Shown: one piece after another, positions 1 through 5,600 of the stretch
Layout of the letters: every line of letters begins with the position of its first letter
Numbering within the stretch: the first letter of the stretch is position 1
Origin: an uncultured Taibaiella sp.
GTDB taxonomy: Bacteria; Bacteroidota; Bacteroidia; Chitinophagales; Chitinophagaceae
Assembly: GCA_937871155.1 (NCBI GenBank)
Contig: CALMXV010000405.1
Location: 1-5,600 of the forward strand
Length of the DNA stretch: 5,600 nucleotides
Reading direction: 5' to 3'
The notes under the pieces: model-generated
Seen by the model: only the letters and a program-made list of their open reading frames with translations
The model's database searches: none
What the model was told of the DNA's origin: nothing
Position numbers and translations under genes: made by a program

Positions 1-498
1 ATCATAGTTATCTCCTATCCAACTATACTTAGGAGATGCGGCTCTTGATACTCCGTAGATTTCTTGTTTGTATTCATCGGAAACATGATCCGGCAAGCCT
101 CGATTCATAAAACCAATGACGTATTTTAAAAATTTCAAGTACTTATCGGATGGGATCATTCTTTTGATTTCATCCGTAAAAGCTATCTCTTGGTCTTCTA
201 TCAATTGTTTAGATAGTTTCCCTTCAATGACCCCTCTTTGAAACGGAGCTCCTTCCACATACAATTCATACAATCCGAATTCATTCTTTCGAATCCAGTT
301 ATTGCCTATAGATGATAAAGAACCTTGTACGGGCTGAGGCATTAGATGATATACCGAAGTATCCGCCACTTTCGGCTCCGGAAAATCAGAAACCTTATAA
401 ATATAAATAGTAAGTAGGAGAAGTGATAGCAACAACAAACCCACTAACACACCCACTACCTTCAACACTCCCTTAAACACTCCCTTAAAAAATCGCAT
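1..498 (-). CDS. Putative membrane-anchored C45-family acyltransferase/hydrolase, N-terminal part (runs off left edge)
   Basis: The frame is open for 166 codons from the ATG at 498 down to base 1 with no stop, so this is the N-terminal part of a longer gene. Residues 1-10 are basic (MRFFKGVFKG), followed by one strongly hydrophobic segment at about 12-34 that ends in LTIYIYK. This suggests a signal anchor with the rest outside the cytoplasm. From about residue 62 the sequence (GNNWIRKNEFGLYELYVEG, then APFQRGVIEGKL) resembles the start of Bacteroidota proteins annotated as C45 autoproteolytic acyltransferases/hydrolases, related to penicillin acyltransferase and phospholipase-B-like enzymes. 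The 'G-x-P-x-x-R-G-x-x-x-G' stretch is typical of that start. The family's nucleophile cysteine would lie downstream, outside the window, so activity cannot be judged. The next Met (about residue 53) would delete the membrane segment, so 498 is the better start. All six Arg codons are CGA or AGA, unlike the PBP gene. The family call is from recognition only, and the substrate is unknown. Confidence 0.7.
   Translation of the reverse strand, partial: MRFFKGVFKGVLKVVGVLVGLLLLSLLLLTIYIYKVSDFPEPKVADTSVYHLMPQPVQGSLSSIGNNWIRKNEFGLYELYVEGAPFQRGVIEGKLSKQLIEDQEIAFTDEIKRMIPSDKYLKFLKYVIGFMNRGLPDHVSDEYKQEIYGVSRAASPKYSWIGDNYD
464..487. repeat. 12-bp tandem duplication inside the start of the C45-like gene
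   Basis: The 12-mer AACACTCCCTTA occurs twice head to tail (464-475 and 476-487). The unit length is a multiple of three, so it adds four residues in frame and produces KGVFKGVL in the basic N-terminal tail just before the membrane segment. A change in copy number would lengthen the cytoplasmic tail without shifting the frame. Confidence 0.85.
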
Positions 499-502
499 GG
501 CG

Positions 503-510
503 CAAAGGTA
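503..510 (-). promoter_or_regulatory. Bacteroidota -7 promoter box (TACCTTTG) for the C45-like gene
   Basis: Read on the minus strand, TACCTTTG matches the Bacteroidota -7 consensus TAnnTTTG exactly. Only four bases (CGCC) separate it from the ATG at 498. Transcription in this phylum usually begins a few bases after the box, so the mRNA would be leaderless or nearly so. I find no clear TTG-type -33 element at the expected distance. The placement at the start codon supports the call. The motif alone would occur by chance a few times in a window this size. Confidence 0.55.
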
Positions 511-511
511 A

Positions 512-519
512 TAGTTTTG
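512..519 (+). promoter_or_regulatory. Candidate plus-strand -7 box (TAGTTTTG), back to back with the minus-strand box
   Basis: TAGTTTTG is an exact TAnnTTTG match on the plus strand and is identical to the box just before the PBP start. One base separates it from the opposing box at 503-510, so the two form an imperfect palindrome. If used, it would give the transglutaminase-like gene a leader of roughly 275 nt, which is long. The -33 position would fall inside the C45-like gene, where no TTG is evident. A chance match is a real possibility. Confidence 0.3.
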
Positions 520-798
520 ATAAGTGAACTTAAGCCTAAGCATCGCAACCTTCCTCTTTTAAGAAAATCATAAGTAAAATGAATTGGCTGTATCAGAAAG
601 CTGATTTACTATTCCTTCTTATTCGATAGAGATTTATGCCACAGACCTCCTATGTTTCAAATTTCTTTAATGATTAAAAAACTGAAGACTTCGAATGGTC
701 AATTTTAATTTCCGTTCAGATGCTTCCATCAATTGCTTGCCGTTTTTTTTAACATCCTCGCTCCATAATTTCTCCTACATTTAAACTGTAATCCCATC

Positions 799-3447
799 AT
801 GAATATAGAGCGTCATATATCTGCTAGTGAATTGACAGCAAGAGTAATTTTTCTTTTGCTACCTACTGCTTGGATGGCATATCTATTACTGGGGAAGGTG
901 AGCAGCTATTTCGGTATCATAGGCGACCCTACTTCCGGTTTACTTTCTTTTTTACCAACTGTTAACAATATCAGTTTATTATTTACAGCTGTGTTTGCTT
1001 TGGGAATGCTGGCAAGTGCGGTATTTTATACGTTTCGATTTCGGTTTCTAGTACCATTTTTGGGCTTGGGCTTGTTATTTTGGTTGGTCTATAAAAGCAT
1101 AGATACAATGGCAGTGGGCGAATTTGATGCTTTTTTCCTAACGGTTCAATTGCAAAGTTTCTCCATCATTTTTCTTTTGGGCTGGTTAGTAGGCTGGGGA
1201 TTTTTGCGGCTACGTTACTTTTCTATTTTTATAGCAGCAACGTTTTTAGCAGCTTTCATTTTTCTAATTGCTAAGTCGAAAGTGGCTACAGCTACACAAT
1301 TGCTACTCCTATTTAGCCCTACACTTTTATACGCCATCTACATCGTATTTACTGCAGAGCAATTATACAATCTAAAAGAGAAGACAAAATTATACTGGTG
1401 GTTGTTGATACGAAGACTCTTATTATTTACGGTTTTCAGCCTCATGGTAATGGGAGGTATTCTCTATTTATTACGTACAGAGATTAAAGAAACCGTAGCT
1501 AACTATGGTGGTGGTGGTAAGCAAGGACAAAACAGTATGCTTAAGAAAAACAAAGATGGCAGTTTTGACTTGGAGCAATACACCCGACTTCGAGGTTCTT
1601 TGGGCAGAAATAACGAACTCTTATTTGCAGCTCATATTGACAACTATTTTCCCAATACTGATATCCCCAATCCCCTTTACCTGACAGCGTTTCACTATAC
1701 TTTATTTGATACCCTTACTGAGACGTTTGAACGGGATAAGCATATCCCAAAAAATGACTTGTTTGAGCCTAAGCCTAATAAAATCCCTCTGTTCTTTACT
1801 CAATATGATAGTAGTGTTATCCGTAACTCGATGGGCATCCGGCTTCGAAAAACTGTAGAAGTAGAAGTGTATAGTACTGCACTTTCACCAGAAACTTATT
1901 TAGCACCCAGCACAGGATATTTTGTTCAACCTATTGCTATTGAGAAAGATTTTAAAGACCAATTCAAAGCTGCCTTTAGAGCCAAGAGTTATGTATCAGA
2001 ATTGAACAGTGCTTATTTTATCTACAACGCCAAAGACCCACAGATAAAAGCTTTTCAAGAACAACGATTTGAAGTATTGAGAACGGTAACCGACTATGAA
2101 GGAGTGGACAAAAATTTCTTCCAATACTATACTCAAATGCCACAAGATGCTAAGTTTAGAAAAATAACTTCCTTAGCACAGCAAATTACCAAACACGCTA
2201 CGACACCCGTGGATAAAGTAGTCGCCATTCGAGATTATTTTTTATCTAAAGATGCAGAAGGCAATCCACTTTTTTCATACACCGATAACCCCGGTGTGCC
2301 AGATATCCCTAGTGCTTCTAAGCTTTTATACTTTTTGTTTGAAAACAGAAAAGGCTACTGCGCCTATTATGCCGGTGCTACTTTGTTTATGCTACGAGCT
2401 TTGGGTATTCCCTCTCGTATTACAGTAGGCTTTCTTACCGTGGACCGAAGCGATAAAAACAAAGGCTGGTATTGGTATTACGCAGATCAAGCCCATGCAT
2501 GGGTAGAGGTATATTTTCCAGGTTTTGGTTGGCTCGATTTTGATACTACAGTTGGAAATGATGATGCGCAAGAAAGCCCTAAGCCTGATGGTACTCCACC
2601 CATGCAACCTCCAAAAGCTTGGTTGGCAGCCAATGGCGTAGTACAAGAAGTTGATACTTTAAATAAACTATTAAAGCTACAAGTTGCTAAGATGGTTTTC
2701 CATGATAAAGAATACCCTTTAGCAACAGCACTGGCTATTAATTTAGATGTAAAGATTGCAACAATTCGCTTGGATAGTGTGGCGATACCTCTCGGCAGTG
2801 TTCAAGTAGGAGATTCGGCTATGGCAGTTTCTTATGCTGATGTTTTGAAACGTATCGTTCCCAACTTTCAAGAACAAGGACTCGCCATACTCAACCGCTT
2901 ACCACAGCCAACTCCGATTGATGAGGTTTACATTAAACGAAAATCCACTCATCCAACTCCCGAAAAAAAGAACTCTGACACAATTGAAGCTACTTTATCT
3001 GCTAAGCAAATCCTCATAAAAATTTCTTTCATCGTTGGCGGGTTTTTATTATTTTGGTTCTTGCTTCCTTGTGTAGTATTGCAATACTATATTCTTCGCC
3101 ATCGACAGGCTACACCTTTTCAAAAACCTTACTGGGCTTATCGCACCGCTCATTACTACTTGCATCAATTAGGAATTCATCGTCAGGAAGTTTCGCCATT
3201 ACAATTTGCACAACAAACCGTTGATGTCAATTACGGTACTTCATTTACCGAGTTTATGCAGTTGTACTTAAAACAAAAATATGCACAGCAACCATTAAGC
3301 CAAGAGGAGCTTCGGCAGCTTGTTTCGTTCTTAAATGGGTTCTTAAAAGCAGTACGTAATAAAATACCGCTGAAGAAGAGATTCATAGCTTTCCTAAATC
3401 CTATGCGAATGATCACCTTCTTTGTACATCCAAAAGATATTGGGTAA
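799..3447 (+). CDS. Multi-pass membrane protein with extracytoplasmic transglutaminase-like domain (TgpA-type)
   Basis: The product is complete at 882 residues. The ATG at 799 is the first after an in-frame TAA at 766; no Shine-Dalgarno is visible. The N-terminal 225 residues carry about seven hydrophobic segments (roughly 14-33, 57-77, 81-98, 112-136, 139-159, 167-186, 205-225). A long soluble region (about 228-738) follows, then one more membrane helix (about 740-765) and a C-terminal domain of about 115 residues. With an odd number of N-terminal helices and a cytoplasmic N-terminus, the soluble region would be periplasmic and the tail cytoplasmic. The transglutaminase-like core is about 500-590. 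C521 lies in RKGYCAYYA, H566 in QAHAWVEVYFPG and D582 in GWLDFDTT, so the Cys-His-Asp triad looks intact. The tail (YRTAHYYLHQLGIHR, then SPLQFAQ at 799-805) resembles the DUF4129 tail common in this family. Helices, core and tail match TgpA-type proteins of unknown substrate; Pseudomonas TgpA, from memory, is clearly shorter. The extra length is partly an insert after the core (about 612-690). The MoxR and DUF58 genes often found beside such proteins are absent here. Protease, amidase and transglutaminase activities all remain possible. Confidence 0.88.
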   Translation: MNIERHISASELTARVIFLLLPTAWMAYLLLGKVSSYFGIIGDPTSGLLSFLPTVNNISLLFTAVFALGMLASAVFYTFRFRFLVPFLGLGLLFWLVYKSIDTMAVGEFDAFFLTVQLQSFSIIFLLGWLVGWGFLRLRYFSIFIAATFLAAFIFLIAKSKVATATQLLLLFSPTLLYAIYIVFTAEQLYNLKEKTKLYWWLLIRRLLLFTVFSLMVMGGILYLLRTEIKETVANYGGGGKQGQNSMLKKNKDGSFDLEQYTRLRGSLGRNNELLFAAHIDNYFPNTDIPNPLYLTAFHYTLFDTLTETFERDKHIPKNDLFEPKPNKIPLFFTQYDSSVIRNSMGIRLRKTVEVEVYSTALSPETYLAPSTGYFVQPIAIEKDFKDQFKAAFRAKSYVSELNSAYFIYNAKDPQIKAFQEQRFEVLRTVTDYEGVDKNFFQYYTQMPQDAKFRKITSLAQQITKHATTPVDKVVAIRDYFLSKDAEGNPLFSYTDNPGVPDIPSASKLLYFLFENRKGYCAYYAGATLFMLRALGIPSRITVGFLTVDRSDKNKGWYWYYADQAHAWVEVYFPGFGWLDFDTTVGNDDAQESPKPDGTPPMQPPKAWLAANGVVQEVDTLNKLLKLQVAKMVFHDKEYPLATALAINLDVKIATIRLDSVAIPLGSVQVGDSAMAVSYADVLKRIVPNFQEQGLAILNRLPQPTPIDEVYIKRKSTHPTPEKKNSDTIEATLSAKQILIKISFIVGGFLLFWFLLPCVVLQYYILRHRQATPFQKPYWAYRTAHYYLHQLGIHRQEVSPLQFAQQTVDVNYGTSFTEFMQLYLKQKYAQQPLSQEELRQLVSFLNGFLKAVRNKIPLKKRFIAFLNPMRMITFFVHPKDIG

Positions 3448-3450
3448 GGG

Positions 3451-3521
3451 TGATAGGTAGAAAAGAGGTATAGAATTTTTAATGCGTTAACAAGCTGTTG
3501 AATTTATTTTATGACCTATCA
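3451..3521. repeat. Inverted repeat A: TGATAGGT ... ACCTATCA
   Basis: Perfect 8-base arms lie at 3451-3458 and 3514-3521, enclosing 55 bases, and begin four bases after the stop codon of the transglutaminase-like gene. No T-run follows the right arm, so it is not a textbook terminator. The right arm lies inside the loop of inverted repeat B. Confidence 0.5.
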
Positions 3522-3559
3522 AATGAATACGCTTTGTTTATGCCCTTTCTCTTGTTAGC
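3486..3559. repeat. Inverted repeat B: GTTAACAAG ... CTTGTTAGC
   Basis: The arms at 3486-3494 and 3551-3559 pair over nine positions, with one G-U if transcribed from the plus strand. The core TAACAAG/CTTGTTA is a perfect 7-mer. The loop is 56 bases and contains the right arm of inverted repeat A, so both stems together would form a pseudoknot-like topology. It may be coincidence in A+T-rich DNA. Confidence 0.4.
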
Positions 3560-3604
3560 CTTATAATTTCCTTTCGGTTATCTCCCAAATCCCAATTTCC
3601 CCGA

Positions 3605-3612
3605 TAACTTTG
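3605..3612 (+). promoter_or_regulatory. Candidate upstream -7 box (TAACTTTG) for the PBP gene
   Basis: This is an exact TAnnTTTG match 52 bases before the ATG at 3665, which would give a leader of about 45-50 nt. The right arm of a short inverted repeat (GTTATC at 3577-3582, GATAAC at 3603-3608) overlaps it. This is an operator-like position, though a 6-bp arm is weak evidence. No TTG -33 element is evident. Confidence 0.35.
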
Positions 3613-3648
3613 AAAGTCTAATTAACTTTTTACTTTTACCATAATATA

Positions 3649-3656
3649 TAGTTTTG
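3649..3656 (+). promoter_or_regulatory. Bacteroidota -7 promoter box (TAGTTTTG) for the PBP gene
   Basis: This exact TAnnTTTG match ends eight bases before the ATG at 3665. Initiation a few bases downstream would leave a 5' leader of only about one to five bases, similar to the arrangement at the C45-like gene. The upstream stretch is very A+T-rich, but no TTG -33 box is visible. Which of this box and the one at 3605-3612 is used cannot be decided from sequence. Confidence 0.45.
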
Positions 3657-3664
3657 TAGGTTCT

Positions 3665-5600
3665 ATGGCGCAACTCAACGAAAAGCAATCATCCGGCAAC
3701 CCTTCCGTACGTCTTCTATGGCGTATCTTTTGGATAGGCGTTATTGCCTTTAATCTGTTGATTGTATTAATCAATTTTGGCTTGCTCGGCTATATGCCTT
3801 CTATGAAGGAATTGGAAAACCCTAGCAGTGCTTTATCTTCAGAAATCTATGCCAACGATGGTAGCCTTCTCGGTCGTTATTTCGTCCAAGACCGCTCCAA
3901 CAGCACTTACGAAGAAATTTCCCCCAATGTCATCAATGCACTACTAGCTACTGAAGACTCTCGGTTTTACGACCATTCCGGTATTGATGGTAGGGCTATC
4001 TTACGAGCCATCTTTTTTCTAGGAAAAGAAGGAGGCGGTAGCACCATTACCCAACAGCTTGCTAAAAACTTATTCCCACGTCGCAACCCCAATAAGCTCA
4101 CACTACCCTTTATCAAACTCAAAGAATGGGTATTGGCGGTGAAGCTTGAAACCAACCTCACCAAAAACGAAATCTTAACCCTATATCTCAACACCGTTCC
4201 TTTTGGAGATAATGTATATGGAATCAAAAATTCTTCACTTACTTTTTTCAGCAAATCTCCTGATAAGCTCACTGTAGATGAAGCCGCTGTATTGATAGGT
4301 ATGCTCAAAGGCAATACACTTTACAACCCTCGTAGAAACCCTGAAAGAGCCTTAGCACGTCGTAATGTAGTCTTAGGACAAATGAATAAATATGGTTTCC
4401 TTTCTACTTCCGATTTTGATAAATATACCGAGAAGCCCATCAAGCTTAAATATAAAAAATTAGATTACCATGAAGGTACGGCTCCTTACTTCCGTCAAGA
4501 AGTAGAAAAAGAAGTAAAGAACTTATTGAAAGGAGTTAAAAAACCTAATAGTGATGAGGATTACAACATCTATAAAGATGGTTTGAAAATCTACACCACC
4601 TTAGATGTAAAAATGCAACGCTATGCGGAACAAGCCGTAGAAGAGCATATGAAATCTTTGCAAATTCTCTTCAAATCACAATCCGGATATAATGATGGAA
4701 GCATCTGGGAAGGCAGCTTGAAAGCCAACCTAGCAAGGTCTATCAAGCAAACAGAACGCTGGCGCTTGATGAAAGAAGAAGGGAAATCTGAAACCGAAAT
4801 GATGCAAGCCATGCACACCAAAGTAAAGATGAAAGTTTTTGCTTGGAACAAATCGCACGAGATTGATACCGTAATGAGTCCTATTGATTCCATCAAATAC
4901 ATGAAGATGTTTTTGCAAGCAGGCTTTATGGTAATGGACCCCTATACTGGCGATGTGAAGGCATGGGTGGGCGGCATTGACCATACACATTTCCAATACG
5001 ACCATGTTGATATCGGCTCCGGTCGTCAGGTAGGTTCTACTATCAAACCCCTACTCTACACTTTTGCTGTCAATAATGGTTTTTCCGCATGTGGCTCTGT
5101 ATCTACATCACCGCAACATTTCCCCGGCTTTCAACCAAAATATTATGATGCAGGCGGTTCTAAGTTGGGCTCATTGCCTATGAGCAGAGCCTTGGCTAAG
5201 TCTATCAACAATGCGGCACTTTACCTGATCAACCAAGTCGGCATTGACGCCTTTGTAGATTTTGCACACAGATGTGGCATCACTGCAGAGCTGGCAAAAG
5301 TGCCTTCTATAGCCTTAGGCGTTTCTGATGTTTCCCTGTACGAAATGCTTTGGTCTTACACCATGTTCCCAACCAATGGTATGAACACCCGCCCACTCTA
5401 CATCACCAAGATTGAAGATAAAAACGGGAATATCATCAAGAGCTTTGTACCTCAACAAAAAGAACTAATACCTGCCAATACGGCCTATACCATGGTCAAG
5501 ATGATGCGCGGTGTAGTAGATTTTGGTACGGCACAACGGCTTCGCAACCGATACGGAATACATAGTGAAGTAGCTGGCAAAACTGGTACGACCAATAGCC
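3665..5600 (+). CDS. Class A penicillin-binding protein, PBP1A type (3' end outside window)
   Basis: This bifunctional peptidoglycan synthase polymerises lipid II into glycan strands (GT51 domain) and crosslinks stem peptides (transpeptidase domain) on the outer face of the cytoplasmic membrane. The frame is open for 645 complete codons and leaves the right edge without a stop. The ATG at 3665 follows an in-frame TAA at 3623. One signal-anchor helix lies at about 18-43, preceded by Arg17 and Arg20. GT51 motifs are in order: TEDSRFYDHSG with catalytic E97; GGSTITQQLAKNLF with S126 and Q130/Q131; KLKEW with E154; then EILTLYLN and the RRNVVLGQM stretch at 232-240. The arginine of the usual RKxxE motif is Ile150 here. 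A charged linker (about 320-420) precedes the transpeptidase domain. The active-site serine is S458 in GSTIKP (K461), then S513-I-N515, then K639-TGT. All three penicillin-binding motifs are present, so the enzyme is probably active. Roughly the last hundred residues are missing, judged from family length. Arg codons are mostly CGT/CGC, in contrast to the C45-like gene. MrcA/PonA-like naming would fit, but no symbol is asserted. Confidence 0.95.
   Translation, partial: MAQLNEKQSSGNPSVRLLWRIFWIGVIAFNLLIVLINFGLLGYMPSMKELENPSSALSSEIYANDGSLLGRYFVQDRSNSTYEEISPNVINALLATEDSRFYDHSGIDGRAILRAIFFLGKEGGGSTITQQLAKNLFPRRNPNKLTLPFIKLKEWVLAVKLETNLTKNEILTLYLNTVPFGDNVYGIKNSSLTFFSKSPDKLTVDEAAVLIGMLKGNTLYNPRRNPERALARRNVVLGQMNKYGFLSTSDFDKYTEKPIKLKYKKLDYHEGTAPYFRQEVEKEVKNLLKGVKKPNSDEDYNIYKDGLKIYTTLDVKMQRYAEQAVEEHMKSLQILFKSQSGYNDGSIWEGSLKANLARSIKQTERWRLMKEEGKSETEMMQAMHTKVKMKVFAWNKSHEIDTVMSPIDSIKYMKMFLQAGFMVMDPYTGDVKAWVGGIDHTHFQYDHVDIGSGRQVGSTIKPLLYTFAVNNGFSACGSVSTSPQHFPGFQPKYYDAGGSKLGSLPMSRALAKSINNAALYLINQVGIDAFVDFAHRCGITAELAKVPSIALGVSDVSLYEMLWSYTMFPTNGMNTRPLYITKIEDKNGNIIKSFVPQQKELIPANTAYTMVKMMRGVVDFGTAQRLRNRYGIHSEVAGKTGTTNS

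Larger units (their letters stand above)
499..798. other. Divergent intergenic region, 300 bp, no gene seen
   Basis: This region separates the divergent C45-like and transglutaminase-like genes. I see no credible coding frame; the longest ATG frame noticed is 16 codons (579-629). Contents: the opposing -7 boxes at 503-510 and 512-519; a small perfect hairpin ATCAG-AAAG-CTGAT at 592-605; a T8 run at 743-750 with no stem directly before it; and a 7-of-8 match to the -7 consensus, TACATTTA, at 776-783, which ends 15 bases before the ATG at 799. The last is the best-placed promoter candidate for the downstream gene, but it lacks the final G and a visible -33 element. No tRNA-like or riboswitch-like fold was recognised. 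Confidence 0.6.

Noticed and set aside
592..605. Hairpin ATCAG-AAAG-CTGAT
   Set aside because: A five-base-pair stem with no T-run and no adjacent gene end is too weak to call a terminator or regulatory RNA.
579..629. 16-codon plus-strand ORF (begins MNWLYQKAD)
   Set aside because: It is very short, with no ribosome-binding signal and no recognisable similarity; expected by chance.
719..750. Possible intrinsic terminator: hairpin GATG-CTTC-CATC (719-730) and T8 run (743-750)
   Set aside because: The stem is only four base pairs and ends 12 bases before the T-run, and no upstream plus-strand gene needs a terminator here.
2392..2646. Antisense open frame of 84 codons across the transglutaminase core
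   Set aside because: It overlaps the catalytic Cys-His-Asp region of a well-supported plus-strand gene and shows no family features.
3231..3416. Antisense frame of 61 codons opposite the C-terminal domain of the transglutaminase-like gene
   Set aside because: It is short, has no domain, and is fully covered by the sense gene.
3967..4314. Antisense open frame of 115 codons inside the PBP gene
   Set aside because: It lies wholly opposite the GT51 domain, whose motifs are clear on the plus strand. Its translation shows no recognisable domain. It is a shadow of the real gene.
4621..5005. Two overlapping antisense frames of about 90 codons opposite the PBP linker and transpeptidase start
   Set aside because: They overlap each other in different frames and oppose a conserved coding region; neither has a recognisable domain or start signal.

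Overview
The window looks like chromosomal DNA of a member of the Bacteroidota. Three things point there: several promoter-like TAnnTTTG elements (the Bacteroidota -7 box), two of them placed almost on top of start codons; the absence of convincing Shine-Dalgarno sequences; and protein sequences that resemble Bacteroidota versions of their families. The DNA is A+T-rich by eye. I cannot name a genus; Chitinophagia or Sphingobacteriia would be a guess.

Layout: (1) positions 1-498, minus strand, hold the N-terminal 166 codons of a membrane-anchored protein resembling Bacteroidota C45-family acyltransferases/hydrolases. The rest lies beyond the left edge. (2) Positions 499-798 are a divergent intergenic region with two back-to-back promoter-like boxes. 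(3) Positions 799-3447, plus strand, are a complete 882-residue multi-pass membrane protein with an extracytoplasmic transglutaminase-like domain (TgpA-type architecture) and an uncharacterised beta-rich insert before the last membrane helix. (4) Positions 3448-3664 are an intergenic leader with interleaved inverted repeats and two promoter-like boxes. (5) From 3665 to the right edge, plus strand, lies a class A penicillin-binding protein (GT51 glycosyltransferase plus transpeptidase, PBP1A type), open at the 3' end just after its KTGT motif.

All three proteins appear to act at or outside the cytoplasmic membrane. Only the PBP has a firm role, in peptidoglycan polymerisation and crosslinking. 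The substrates of the transglutaminase-like and C45 proteins cannot be read from sequence. The genes do not look like one operon: the first is divergent, and the other two are separated by 217 bp containing candidate promoters. I see no mobile element, CRISPR array, tRNA or rRNA. Nothing here amounts to a clearly new system. The most interesting points are the post-transglutaminase insert, the apparently leaderless starts, and the structured 3448-3664 intergenic region.
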